Source of the DNA: Diphasiastrum complanatum
Lineage: Eukaryota > Streptophyta > Lycopodiopsida > Lycopodiales > Lycopodiaceae
Assembly: GCA_029204225.1 (NCBI GenBank)
Contig: CM055092.1
Span: forward strand, 39,441,800-39,505,799
Direction: 5' to 3'
DNA length: 64,000 nucleotides
Position numbers and translations under genes: made by a program
The notes under the pieces: model-generated
Seen by the model: only the letters and a program-made list of their open reading frames with translations
Database searches by the model: none
What the model was told of the DNA's origin: nothing
Part shown: in pieces, positions 11,446-23,800 of the stretch
Numbering within the stretch: position 1 is the first letter of the stretch
How the letters are laid out: each line of letters opens with the position of its first letter

Positions 11446-12989
11446 TCATATGAGAACAACAGGCTGCACCTCTATTGGGTTCAATGTTAAGCCCACCATT
11501 ACCTCCATTAACTGGTTGTAAAGAGCGTTCCTCAGGTCTTGTTTCTCATTGTACAGCTGCAAAACATCCCTTAACTCCTCTTCCTGCATAAATCCACAAC
11601 ATATGCTAAATTTGTGGTTCATCGGTGTGTATTGTTGCCTGTCGACTCATAGTTATCCGTTATTTTTCTCGTTGTCAATCTGAGTTGAAGTGTAGAAGTT
11701 AGACACAAGTTCTAGATGCCTCCTGGCTTACGACAAATTTGGGTATACAGAAAGAACTTTGCTGTAACTTGCAATTAGCATGTCAAATTTTACCTTCTGC
11801 TCACAAATCTCCTTCAGTTTCACCAAATCTCTTTCCACAGCCTCCATCTTCTTTCGTACATGTAAAACATCTTTCTTGAGCATGGAATCCTCAGCAGCTT
11901 TCACTTTCGTCTGCAGTGCAAAAGCAGAAAGGTTCCATTAACAAACATGAGTACGAATGAAATGACGATCCCTTGTGCTGCCCACAAATCAAAATATGAT
12001 AAGCATTAAGGCTTTGAGCAATTATAAAAGTGTGCGGTAGGGCGCGGCCAAGCTATAACGGAATAGATACTTGCATGAGATCGACTTGTTTGACTCTCAA
12101 CCATCTTTCTCATGAGCTGGATCATCTCCCCCTGCTGCATGGCCATCATCTTCATGGACTTGCTGATGCTACCTGCGAAGGCGTCAGAGGGACTAGCCTC
12201 CGAGCTGCTGCTCCTTTTGCGATTGTGAATATCGCTGCTCACCATGCTAGTAAGCAGCTTGCCGTGTGGCGATGATGGGCCGCTGTCTGAAACTGCTGCC
12301 ATGCCAATATACTGATTCATGCCCGGCGAACAACGATCCACATCCGTTGTGGAGGCCGACTTGCTTGTAGGCATGCTGCATGAGGTGGGCTCATCGAGAC
12401 CATCCTCCCCAGCTCGATTTGGATCGCAAGTTTGTACCAGAGACGGGTGGCAATCTGTTGTGGGTGGTTGTCTACCCTCTAATTCATCTCCGTCATGAGT
12501 GGGCGGTTTGCCTCCTACCACCAGTTCTCCAGCAAAGATCTCCTCCATAGGCGAAAACCATCGCCAGTCGGAATCTTCTCCCTTCACGCTCTCGCTCTTG
12601 AACCTTCTCTTCAGATTGCCGATCTTGTACTGGCATTGTTTTCCTATTTTGCGATCCTTCGGACATACCATCCCGCAGCGATCGTTGATCCGATCAGCTA
12701 CTGCATCCCAGTCTTCTGATCGGAAGATCCTCCAGTCGATGTCCACGCGTTTCTTTGCCATTCTTTTCTCCTGGAAAGCTCTGATGAGCTCTGATGTTGC
12801 GTGTGCGCTCCATGCACCTGTATCTTTGTCTCTCCCCTCGTTCTGATCATCTGCCGTGTTTCTTTCCTTAGAAATTGGTTCTGATTTCTCGATCGTTTCC
12901 TTTCTATCGAGCTTCGGCCAGTGGCGGCGGCTATCACTCGCGTCCTTGCTTCTGAAGAAGACAAACCCATCGCTCTGCATTTCCACCAT
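11446..12989 (-). CDS. Trihelix (MYB/SANT-like) transcription factor, three exons
   Basis: Exon 1 is 12989-12102, exon 2 is 11910-11794 and exon 3 is 11583-11446, all read in phase 0, giving about 380 residues. Exon 1 carries the DNA-binding trihelix at about residues 58-135, with TGAWSAHATSELIRAF, EDWDAVADRIND, and the QCQYKIGNLKRRFKSES end typical of SIP1-like members. A Ser-rich low-complexity middle follows. Exons 2 and 3 encode a charged coiled coil (KKDVLHVRKKMEAVERDL; EEELRDVLQLYNEKQDL). Acceptors CTGCAG and ATGCAG and donor AAG|GTAAAA are clean. The exon 1 donor (ATG|GTTGAG) is the weakest point; two nearby GT sites would give early stops. I chose the start MVEMQ because it is the last ATG before the conserved part; an in-frame ATG at 13058 is possible. 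The product is expected to be a nuclear DNA-binding regulator. Confidence 0.78.
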
Positions 12990-13058
12990 CTCTGCTTGCG
13001 TAATCACAACTTGCAAATATGTCCTAATAGTTTGTAGTACTTTTGTACACAGGTGCAA

Positions 13059-13521
13059 TAATTTTTCTATCTCATCTCAGCTACAACTTCTAGTCTCTCG
13101 AGTCTTGAGTGATCCCTGGCTCAGAGTTCTCTGCCTACAGCCTACTGCAAAATACGGTCTACATCTCTCCAGCTTATTCAAGCTAATGCAGACTGATCAC
13201 TACTGAAACACGTACAACCACACGCAGATCAATAGTTCTTATCCGGCCGATTCCGAAAGGCTGCTGCTAAATTTCCAACGTGAGTTCACGGCACACATCC
13301 ACGTTTCCAACAATTTCCACAGACAACCCATAATCTATCACCATCCCTCACCCTGATCTATGTCACCCACCTTCCCTTCAGGCTTCATCTCATCGTAGCA
13401 CCAATTACTTTCATCCAAGATCTATGTATAATGCTGCTACTACCTCCTCGCCTCGCACAAGCTCCAGGATTACAAGCCAGCGATCAAACCGTTCCCAAAG
13501 ATATCGCGAGAGAGAGGGAGA

Positions 13522-13563
<42 letters not shown>

Positions 13564-14590
13564 CAGAGATGAAGAAAAAAGCTGACAGAAGAAAAAAGGA
13601 AGGAGCAGGGCCGTAAATCGCAAGGTAGATTCGACGTCTGACCACGTAGATGTAGGCCACGTGTCAGTGTGACACGTGTACATTTGTCATCGATCCACAT
13701 GGCCAGATCTGAGTGCCTCTGAGAATACACTGTATTTCACGCCGCCCACTTGGATGCTAGCCACCAGTCATGAACGCCACCTGTAAGCAATCGATGGACT
13801 ATATTTTACCACGTGGCCAGATCTCCATGCTCCCTGAGATATCTAACGGTGGAGAGACTAGAATCTCGTCGTACCATTTATCCTGCTCTTGACATAGCGA
13901 CTATTAGCCAGGAAAAGTACAGGAATGAAGGAAGGGGCGATCGGCGATGAATCGTGAGATATTAGTGACACGACGTATTTTACGCTGCACCAATCACATG
14001 TATACACGTATCATCGAATACACAGTCAGCAGCGTGACATAGGCACGTGGCAAAAATCGATCGTGTGGAGCAGATCTAACGGTAGGAGATCCTACATTCC
14101 TTCGTGGGTGGGTGGGTCGTGTGAAGAGACCTAGCTGCCCACGGCAACAGCTCTCTGGTCTGTAGCAGTCACGGAAACAGCTGTCGGGTCCCGACGTACT
14201 ACGACAACGACAGATCTCAGTCTCTGTTACGGCTCTATGGACGTAGGACCAACATATTCAGGTCGTTGCACGACACGTGCCCATGGAGCCCCACGGGATG
14301 ACAGCTCCACCGGGTCAGCCGTCGATACCACGGCCCTCCGAAGCCGAAGCGCGGGACCGGATGCGAGACACGTGTCCATGCACAGCTCCTCCGTGTTGGA
14401 CAAGGCAAGGCATGATGTCAGCATGACCGCTTGAAACGTGTGCCACGTGTTCCGAGTGGTGGCCGCGTAGCACAAACGCCAAAGGCGTGGTACGTCCTCA
14501 ACAACGACAGCGATGTCGAGGATCCATCAGCCATGTGATACAATGTCACAAACCCAATAGAGAGGTCATATATTTTCACGTGGGCGCACA
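13059..14590 (-). promoter_or_regulatory. Upstream region of the trihelix gene with GA tract and eight G-boxes
   Basis: This interval has no gene and differs in composition from its surroundings. It holds a pure GA tract (13508-13561) in the likely 5' UTR/core-promoter zone, then eight perfect CACGTG palindromes at 13658, 13673, 13810, 14044, 14274, 14369, 14444 and 14577. CACGTG is the core of plant G-box/ABRE elements bound by bZIP and bHLH factors, so light- or ABA-type control is plausible but is inference. Confidence 0.6.
13508..13561. repeat. (GA)n microsatellite
   Basis: GA repeats with a few GGGA interruptions at the left end. Such tracts are common in plant core promoters and 5' UTRs and may bind GAGA-binding (BBR/BPC) proteins. 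Confidence 0.9.
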
Positions 14591-14599
14591 TCATAGGCT

Positions 14600-16480
14600 C
14601 CTGACTTGTACAAGTTCTAGCACCAAATTGTGGAATTTCACTACCATGCAATAAAAAGGATTGGCCAACCATCCAACTAGGTTTCATTGTTTTCCAATCG
14701 AAGCATCGTATTCCCAATTCGTGACGGAATCATGACAGAGGGTGCAGGCACAACCCCACCCTCACCCAATGGCCAACAAATGATGGTGGAAAGGTCACAA
14801 CAGCGTATTCAATGCATTTCCCAACATTGGATGAGGTTAGGGACTTGGCTCCACCCTTGAGTCTTGACTAGGAAATACACACCTCCCCAATCCATCTAAT
14901 CTTACGGTGGCAAGGTGCTCACCAAGTCGTTGTACTAAAAAACTGAGGTGTTCACCAAGTGCAGTATTTCAAACTAAAGGCATGATAATGGTCAATTGGA
15001 AAATTGTGGATCTCCTACCTTTCAACTGAGCTCAATTTGCCACCATGGGGGGCCCTTTGCTACATGCAAGCAACTCAAGGTGATTTTTGTGACATTGCTT
15101 ATCAAATCAAGTTATAGGGGCAGCTTGATGAAAAAGAACCATTAGAGTCAAAAGAATTAAAGAATTCAACTAGGCCAACCAAGTTGCAACCGTTGCATTA
15201 ACACTTACAAGGCCAATGTGAAAGAAGGGCGATAACTCCCCATCGCTCTTGCTATGGCACAAAAAGAACTAGTAAGAGAAATGGACAAAGCAATCATATT
15301 GTTAATGGTCTAGATCCACCCTTAGTATTCTAAATAGAATTTTACTTGCCAATATTCTATAAAGTATACTTTCAAAACGTCGGATTTTTAGTTTCTACAC
15401 TATTTTGATGCTTTATAAAATTAAGTTACTGATTTTCAAATGAAAATTTGAATTTCATTAAAAAAAAATGTCGTTTTCAAATATCTAGAGTTAATTTTTT
15501 TTCCAAATCAAATTTCTCAAAGATTCAGTTCTCAAGATCCTTTATGTCTAGTCAAGATCCTTATATCCTCTACAATCTTGATATCATGAATTTGGTGGGG
15601 TGTAGCCACCCATATAAAAAGTTTCTTATCCTTGACTATTATATAAAAGCCTCTTTCTCTTCAAAAATACACAAGCACTTTAGAAAACTTTGTTGATTAA
15701 TATCAGGCCTTCGCCTATACAAGAATATCAAGGCATCAAAATGACAAGATTTTTAAATTGAGAATGTAGAGTTGTCTTATCACAACATATATGCCACATA
15801 TCACTTTCATATAATGTATGTTGATTTTGTCTATTTTAAATTTAACAATCTAGTTTCTCTCAATTCTAAGTTCATTATTGTACATTAACTTTCAAAATTT
15901 CTTTCTGAATATAGAGTGTTTCTCTTCAAATGTTCCATTCTTAGAACTGTACTCATAAGACATTGTAAGCTTGGCTGGTGAAAAAATGGTCATAATTCTG
16001 GAACAACATGAATGATTTATCCACAAAGTTCTAGAGTATTTAGGATCAACATATTTTTAGTTATTTAATCATTAGAAATAAGTACCTTTCGAAGAAATGA
16101 GAAATAGAAGTGATTAGAAGGTGAGGCTAGCATTGTGATAGAGAAGTTTTGAACTAATTACAAATGGCACCATGTATAGAAGTGAAAGTGTGGCAGATCA
16201 TTCCATGATGATTTTTTGGACCCCGATATTGTTAACCTTTAGGGATAGAGATGGTTGATTTTCTCTTTTTCATTCAATCAACCAAGCTAGTTTTTTGCAA
16301 TCAACTATAACCACTCTCTCTTCTCTAGTTCCTTCCACCATGAGCTCAACATCACTTCTTCATTGGCTTGTAGCATTGCCCACACCACAAGCAAATTAAT
16401 ATCCATCCACATAGCTCTACATTAGGGAAAATTCCAATCCCCAAAAGCCTTTGAGTAAACATCAACAAATAGAGGGAAAA
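14600..16480. other. Gene-less interval
   Basis: No homology is recognisable. An 82-codon frame at 15448-15696 is Phe/Lys/Ser-rich, matches nothing I know and is probably chance. Confidence 0.5.
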
Positions 16481-16499
16481 AAAATCAAACTTGCAAATT

Positions 16500-17392
16500 C
16501 AATTTTCCAAGTTTTTGGTCCCAATGCAAGTATCTAAATCCATGGTTTCATTCATGTAGGAGTGAAGGACATGGCATATTGCAATCCATGAATTGGATCC
16601 TAACAAAGATCTGAGAGAGGAAAGAACAACAATGATTAGGATAATAAATATGCATTTAATTGACCTTGCATCAAGCTTACCGTGATCTTCATCTAGTATG
16701 TGCACATAAGCCTACAACCAAACACCTATAGATTGCTTACCTTGGGCTTGCTTCTAGTAAATGCCTCTTCTAGAGTTACTTTTGGTATTCTTATCATGGA
16801 CACCTGTTTTGTTGAAACATTATGGTATTACATGCTTCTTCCCAGTTCAGAGCATATTCGTGAGTTTTAGCATTGATCTAACACTCTCAAGAATGGTTGT
16901 ATTCTTCACTTTGTAAATTACATAACATTGAGTTAGATAAGCTTATGTAAATATTTTTCCAAGTTATGCCATGCTTCCTACAAAATTCCTCAAACTCAGT
17001 TGACCTATATTCTCCTCCAATACTTGACTTGAGTACCTTAAACTTGCAACCCATCTAATTAGCTAGCCATTTCTCAAAAGTCAAAAATACTTTTGACTTA
17101 TACTTTAGAAAACAGATCCAGCATTATCTTGAGAAATCATCAATGAAAGTAATGAAATAGTATGCCCCACCAATGGATCTTATTCTCATACTACCACACA
17201 AATCTGAATGAATGGGCTTAAAAAAAAATTTAATCTCATATCACAACCACCTTAAGTGGTTCTTTGTGCTACTTCATAAATGCATCCTTTACAAAATGGC
17301 ATTTGTTAATTATCATAAAAACTAGGTAAGCCAATCACCATATTAAATTTCTTCATCAACTTCACACTATTATGATTAAGACATCCAAAAAG
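16500..17392 (-). pseudogene. Ty1/copia integrase remnant, minus strand
   Basis: Minus-strand translation gives the GAG-pre-integrase helix (NHNSVKLMKKFNMVIGLPSF, 17390-17300), an integrase core (RIRSIGGAYYFITFIDDFSR and FKVLKSSIGGEYRSTEFEEF, 17200-16950) and an integrase C-terminus (HILDEDHGKLDARSIKCIFI, 16700-16640). Frames change several times. It meets a plus-strand copia remnant head to head at about 17392. Confidence 0.8.
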
Positions 17393-17394
17393 CT

Positions 17395-18790
17395 TGTTTC
17401 TACTTTTAATTGAATCATTGTTGTCAATCTGATATGGATCACGATTACAAGGTTGTGGCAATAAGGTATTGCGACAATAATTGTCGACTCTACAAGTTCG
17501 ATGAGGCATATGGTTTAGCTTCATCAATAGCCTCACAATATGAGTTATGGCACAGAAGAATGGATCACTTGAATTATGAATGTTTATAGTTGATGGGCAA
17601 ATTGAAGATGGTAAGTGGATTGTCTGCAATACAAGATGAATAGCACTCATCCACAATGATTTATGCGACCCTATGAAGACCATGTCATTGGGAGGAGTAT
17701 ACTACTTTATGAAATTCATTGACACTACTCTAGGAGAACATGGATCTACTTCTTGAAGAAAACATCTGATGCATTTGCTCACTTCAAACAATTCAAAGAT
17801 TTGATAGAGGGGGCGAATACAAAGGAGCTGGTTTTGTAGAATTTTGCAAGGAGCATGGAATCAAAAGGCAATCTACTCAATCACATATGCTGCATAGCAA
17901 TGGGATATTTGAGAGAAAAATCGCAGCATTGTGGAGAGTGCACGCTCAATGATGAAGCAAATGAGCTTGTAAAATTATTTTTAATCAAAAGCGTGTAATG
18001 CGACAACCTTCTTGCAAAATAGAAGCCCCAATACCACGGTTCCAAATGTGACTCCCGAAGAGGCGTTTATGGAAAAGAAGCCAAAAATTGAGAAGTATCA
18101 CAATTTGGGTGCAAAGAGTATGTGCACATGCCAAAGGAAGAGCGAAACAAGCTTGATGCGAAGTCCATTAAGTACATATTTGTTGGGTATGGCAAGAGGA
18201 GGAAGGCTTACAGGTGCTTTGAACTAGAGAAGCATAAAATCCACATTAGTAAGGATGTAATCTTTGACGAAATGCATAGATTTTGATGAGGATGATCATA
18301 CAAAAGCTGAAAGTGACATTAAGAGGCTTCCTGCCATCTTAGAAGAAGATGAGGATGATGCAACACATGAAATTGCACATGAGGATCAAATCCATGAAGA
18401 GGAACATGATCGAATTCCACCCATCTACGAGCCAAAGGGAAGATATTTGCCGATTGGAGCTGCAGAAGAAAAACTTGTGGGAAGCAAGAGACAATACTTG
18501 GAGAGTCCTTGGGATACATACTCACCAAGAAGTGTATCTCCCGAGTTGAAAGTACCTAAGTGGTATGAAAACATCATGCAAGATGTGAGGAGAAATCTAC
18601 CAGAATCGAGCTCTCAAGGTCATGTGAGAAGATCAACGAGAGAGAGGAGAGCTCCCGATCGTTACCATGTAAATTGTCAAGAGCCGACAACCTATGGAGA
18701 GGCAAAGGATCTCAAGGAATGGCAAAAAGCTATGAAAGACGAGATAGATTCAATCCTTAGACATGGTACGTGGAATTAGTCAAGTTAGTT
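17395..18790 (+). pseudogene. Ty1/copia GAG-pre-integrase to RT N-terminus, copy 2 of the RT-deleted family
   Basis: The plus strand reads YKFDEAYGLASSIASQYELW then the HRRMDHLNYE zinc-binding helix (17480-17580), an integrase start (PMKTMSLGGVYYF, YSRRTWIYFLKKTSDAF) and, after a small deletion at 17797, RFDRGGEYKGAGFVEFCKEH. From 18264 a long open frame holds the acidic linker and the RT start (LKEWQKAMKDEIDSILRHGT), ending at a TAG. RT proper, RNase H and 3' coding sequence are missing, as in copy 1 at 2640-3665. Confidence 0.85.
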
Positions 18791-19281
18791 GGCACATGAT
18801 GGTGTGTTTTCATAGCCACATGTGTACGTGGGCATTGGGGTGGCATAGCATTAAGACATTGTATTCTTGGATTAGTAAGGGTAAACTTGGTATGCCAAGT
18901 GGATTGATCACCCGCATAAGCGTCAAGTGCCCTCGGACAAGAATAGCAGGGGCTTAAAGGCTAATGGGAGGAAATTGATTCTAAACACCAACTAGTTTGA
19001 GGAGAGGAGCTTACCGTTATTGGAGTAATATATTGAGGCATGTGAGTAATCTAATCTACTATATTGCTTAGCAGAGTTGCAAGAATACAACATACAACAC
19101 AAAACCAAAAGAGAATACAAAACAAGAAAGAAATAGAAGGAATAACAAGGAGAAACGAAACTTGTGGATGCTAACCTCAAAATGTTAAAAATGGCACTAC
19201 TTGCATAAAAACAACAAAAAGTTTGTTATATAAATATAACATATACATGCACATATGTATTGTGTGTGTGTGTGTGTGTGT
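17798..19281 (+). repeat. Dispersed duplicate, copy 2
   Basis: It pairs with 2650-4142. The shared segment starts inside integrase and ends at the GT run, and includes the same junction between the RT start and the non-coding tail. Confidence 0.85.
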
Positions 19282-19284
19282 GAT

Positions 19285-19382
19285 GCCCTTGTATTGTAGC
19301 ATTCAAACGACATAGTTTGCTACTTAATTCTCTTAAATCATTTGCCACTATCTAGTCTCCTCACCTCATATCTCTCATCCAA
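19285..19382 (-). pseudogene. Older copia fragment, left part, split by the 19.4-25.9 kb insertion
   Basis: The minus strand reads LDERYEVRRLDSG then FKRIK and MSFECYNTRA, compatible with a copia GAG-pre-integrase region. It appears to continue the fragment at 25923-26300 across the inserted element. Confidence 0.45.
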
Positions 19383-20809
19383 TGTTGAATTTCACATGTG
19401 TGGATTGTCCACTACATGTACTTGTGATCTCCTAAGGTGTGTAGATGCACCAAGATCAAGACTAGATTGAGATTCAAGATCTATCGTTGATTCTATGGCA
19501 AAAACACACTACTACATGCATTCAATCACTTGCAACTCTCACTCACACGTGTGGGAAGTATTAAGAAAATAATCTAAGTAAAAACAAGCTGCTCTCCTTG
19601 GGTAGAGAGAGAAAAAACATCATGAGCTCTCGGGTACAGAGAGAAATCTAGAAATCCAATAACTCACCAAATCAATTAGATCCAAAATGAGGAGTACAAT
19701 GATACTAGTAGATCCACGAGCTACCACTATGCTTAACTATGATTGGACCATACTTTGTCACCTCTTGATCCTATTGGACCATTGATCCATGCACCTCTTA
19801 ATTCTATTGGACTATATTCAAGCACACCTCATTTTCCTATTGGACTAGCTACACAAATCTCTCTAAAACAAGATCTATTTCACATCAAATGATGGAGTAT
19901 AGGCAAAGTTAGGATCAAACACTCTTAGCACGTGTGAAATACACTAAGAAACCAAATTTGACTCAAATACAATGATATTGCATGAAACAAAATGGCTCAA
20001 AACAGTGCCTAGATCACATATAGATGAGATTGGTAAGCATTCAACTGTGATTTTGGATCAAACAAGCAATCTCTTGACCAAACCAAATGTGTCCACCCAG
20101 GTCTAGGTGCCCTACCTAGCCCTCTTCAAAATCTTATAACTTTTGATTGGCACAACCAAATGGAATGAAACTGATTGCATCATAAACTAGACAAAAATAG
20201 CTTCAAAAGAAGCTATCAAGCAAGATAAATGGATCAAGCATGAGAGAGAACTTCCAAACTGAAATTGGATGTTCCTCACACGTGTTTGAGCATCTGATTC
20301 CATACAGTACCAGGTCAGACCCAATCAATGTCCTTTTGATCTCTTTTGATCCAAGATTGAACAAGATAACTAGGAAAATGGGCCTTGACAATTTCTAGCT
20401 CAAGATTGATGAATAGTTTTCATTCAAATGGATCAAAATACATGGTAACCTTTGGACCATAATTTGTCACCTCTTGATCCTATTGGACCATTTATCCATG
20501 CACCTCTTAATTCTATTGGACTATATTCAAGCACACCTCAATTTCGTATTGGACCTCACAAGGTTCCACCTCTAAATCCTATTGGACCTCTTGGAATTCA
20601 TCAAACAAAAGCTTTACACTTGTCTACACTCTAATTGGCACGTGTTTAGCCTCTTACTCTATTTTGGCTCAATAGTGGCATTACAAGTGGAAATGCATAA
20701 TTTGCCATCTATGCCAAATTTATTCCTATCAACATCCTACACCTAGATGCTTGATGTAAAAAAAATAAGACCCCTATATCTAACATAGAAAATCTTTTTC
20801 AATTCTTCA
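19383..20809 (-). repeat. Rearranged copia 3' LTR containing a copy of the 5' leader
   Basis: On the plus strand, 19383-19848 matches the first part of the 25205-25922 LTR. 19849-20445 matches the leader at about 24590-25197. 20450-20809 matches the rest of the LTR. About 105 bp of LTR (19745-19848 and 20454-20553) flanks the leader copy on both sides. Confidence 0.85.
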
Positions 20810-20829
20810 CACTCCTCCTAAAAAATTAT

Positions 20830-23800
20830 CTATGAAGATTTGAGCATTGATCTTGATATAGCTCCAAGATTAGGTCTATGCTTGATGAAAGCACTTTTGC
20901 TCAAAGGCTTGGTGAGTAGATCGGCAATACAAGAGGACGAGTTGACATGCTCCAAATAGATTTCTCCTCCAATAAGCTTTTCTCTCACAAAATGGTGTGC
21001 CCCTTCTATGTGCTTGCTTCTTGCATGAAATATGGGATTATTGGCAAGAGCTTGGGCCGAGATGTTATCACACTTGATCATTGGTAGATCATCCTCCTTG
21101 ATGCACTTTAGCTCCATTAATAACCTCTTCAAATCACTTCTTTGGTAGTTGTAGTGAGTGCTTTGTACTCGGCCTCACATGAAGAGAGAGATATAGTATC
21201 TTGATTTTTGGAAAGCCAAGATATCAAATTGCTTCCAAGAAAGATAGTGTATGCACTAATAGACTTTCGATCCATCTTGTCACTTGCAAAGTCCGAATCC
21301 GAGTAGCCAATAATGGATAGATCTTCAATTTTATAGAGTAGACCATAATCACAAGATGAAGATACATATCTTAGAATCCTCTTGGCCATCTTCCAATGAT
21401 GGATCTTAGGATCTTGCATAAATTGACTCAATTTGTGCACACAAAAACTTAGATCGGGCCTAGTAATGGTAAGCCAAATCAAGGAGCCTACAAGACTCCT
21501 AAAAAGTGTGATATCCTCAAAGGATCTTTCATCACCTTTATTAGGATCTTTTACAATTTGCTCCATTGGAGTATCTATGCTCTTAGAATCTTCCATATGG
21601 AATTTTTTCAACATAGAGTGAGCATATCTAGATTGGCATATAAAGACATGATTTTCATAAAAATCAATTTCTAGGCCTAGGATGTAATGCATCTCTCCTA
21701 GATCTTGCATTTTAAACTCACATCCAAGTGCTAGCTTGGTTTCATCAACTAGCTTGATACAATTTCCACAAAGAATAATTTCATCAACATAAATTAGAAG
21801 AATGACAATATTGCTATCAACAAACTTTAGATACATGGAAGGATCATAGTCACTAAGAGTAAATCCTAGTGAGATAAGAAAAGAATTAAGTCTTGAATAT
21901 CATGATCTTGGTGCTTGCTTGAGTCCATAAAGACTTTTGAAGAGCAAGCACACTTTGGACTCATCCTTGATGAATCCTTGAGGTTGTTCCACATAGATCT
22001 CCTCCTCAAGATAACCATTTAGAAAAGCATTGGATACAAATAATTGGAACACCTTCCACTTGAAAAAACAAGCAAGAGAAATAAGAATTCTTATTGTCAC
22101 CATCTTTGCAACGGGTGCAAAGGTCTCCTCATAATCAAGATCATGGATTTGAGCAAATCCTTTGGCACATAATCTTGCTTTGTGCTTGTTGATGGTGCCA
22201 TCATGATTGAACTTGATCCGAAATACCCACTTGCAATCAATCACATGCTTGTTGGATGGAGGATCCACAAGCTCCCAGGTATTGTTGGTGATCAATGCAT
22301 CATACTCTTGCTTCATGGCATCATACCACTCCTTGGTATTGAGTGCCTCTTGTACATTCTTTGGCTCTTCATGAGAGACATAAAAAACATAATTAGTGGA
22401 ATCAAGATCCACTTTTTTGCCTTTGTCAACATATGAGAGCCTCTTAGGCTCGGATCTATCTCTCATGGATCTTCTTGGTGAGAAAATCTGAGGAGAGTCT
22501 TCTTCAAATCTCGACCCCATCACATCACGATTGTCTTCAAAATCAATAATTGATGATGCATCCATAGATTTCTTGATCTCGGCCTCTTCAAAAAATGAGT
22601 GTTGATCTTCATGAAAGACAACATCTCTACTTTCAATAACTTGAGAAGTAGAGAGTATAAAGACTCTATAGGCCTTCTTGGTGGATGAGTATCCAACCAT
22701 GATCACTTTGCATGCACTAGGATCTTCCTTCTTCCTTGTTTCCAAGGGAATATGGACAAAGCATAAGCATCCAAAAACTCTAAGGTGATCAACCTTAGGC
22801 TTCTTCAAAAATAAGATTTTATATGGTGACTTTCCTCCAAGAGCTATATGTGGGAGCCTATTGCAAAGATAAATTGCACAATTAATGGCTTCTCCCTAAA
22901 AATCTTTGGGCAAAGAGGCCTCAATTCTCATAGATTTTGCATATTCACATAGAGATCTATTCTTTCTCTCAGCCACTCCATTTTGAGATGGAGAGTAGGC
23001 ACAAGAGAACTCTCTTTTGATGCCTTCAAACTCACAAAAATCTTGAAATTTATTGGAGATATATTCACGACCTCCATCACTTCTAAGAGCTTTAATCTTG
23101 AATGAGAATTGCTTCTCTAGATAAGCTTTGAAAATAAGGAAATGATCAAACACCATAGATTTAGAAGCAAGAAGATATATCCAAGTGAATCTTGTGTAAT
23201 CATCAATGAAAGCAACAAAACAAGTGGCTCCTCACTTGCTTGTAGTTGATGAGAAATGCACATCCGAGTGGATTAACTCCAAAGTATGTCTACTTTTGAT
23301 AGAGGGTCTTGTAAATGGCTTTTTGTGAGATTTAGCAATAGCACAAGCCTCACAAGGCTTGATCTTCTTGGAGAATGACTTTGGCAAGCCAATAACTTTG
23401 GCTTCTTTGATCATAGAGAGCATGGATTTGTAGTTGGGATGTCCCAACCTCCTATGCCATAATTCCTCCATAGAGAGCTTGTTCACAAGAGCAACATTAC
23501 AAGCATTCACATACTCATTTGGATCTAGTTTATAGATGCCTCCAAATCTAGATCCTAATGCAAGTATCTCATCATTCTTCTTGATAGTGCAAGTATCAAC
23601 ATTGAATTTTACATCAAGGCCATTATCAAGCAATTGGCCAACACTAATAAGATTCTTAGTAAGCTTAGGTACATAAAGAACTTTAGAGAGAGAAAGAACT
23701 TTAGAGGATGCAAGCTTCAAGGGAATGTTCCCTATGCCTTCAATAGGACATTCAAAATCATTTGCAATGTATATTGATTTCTTGACTCCATCATAAGGTG

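Noticed and set aside
12030-12846. Plus-strand frames opposite the trihelix exon
   Set aside because: Shadow frames of the conserved minus-strand domain.
13411-13730. Ser/Leu-repeat frames
   Set aside because: Translations of the GA microsatellite.
14227-14475. Overlapping open frames on both strands
   Set aside because: Short, no homology, and they lie in the G-box-rich upstream region; GC content explains the openness.
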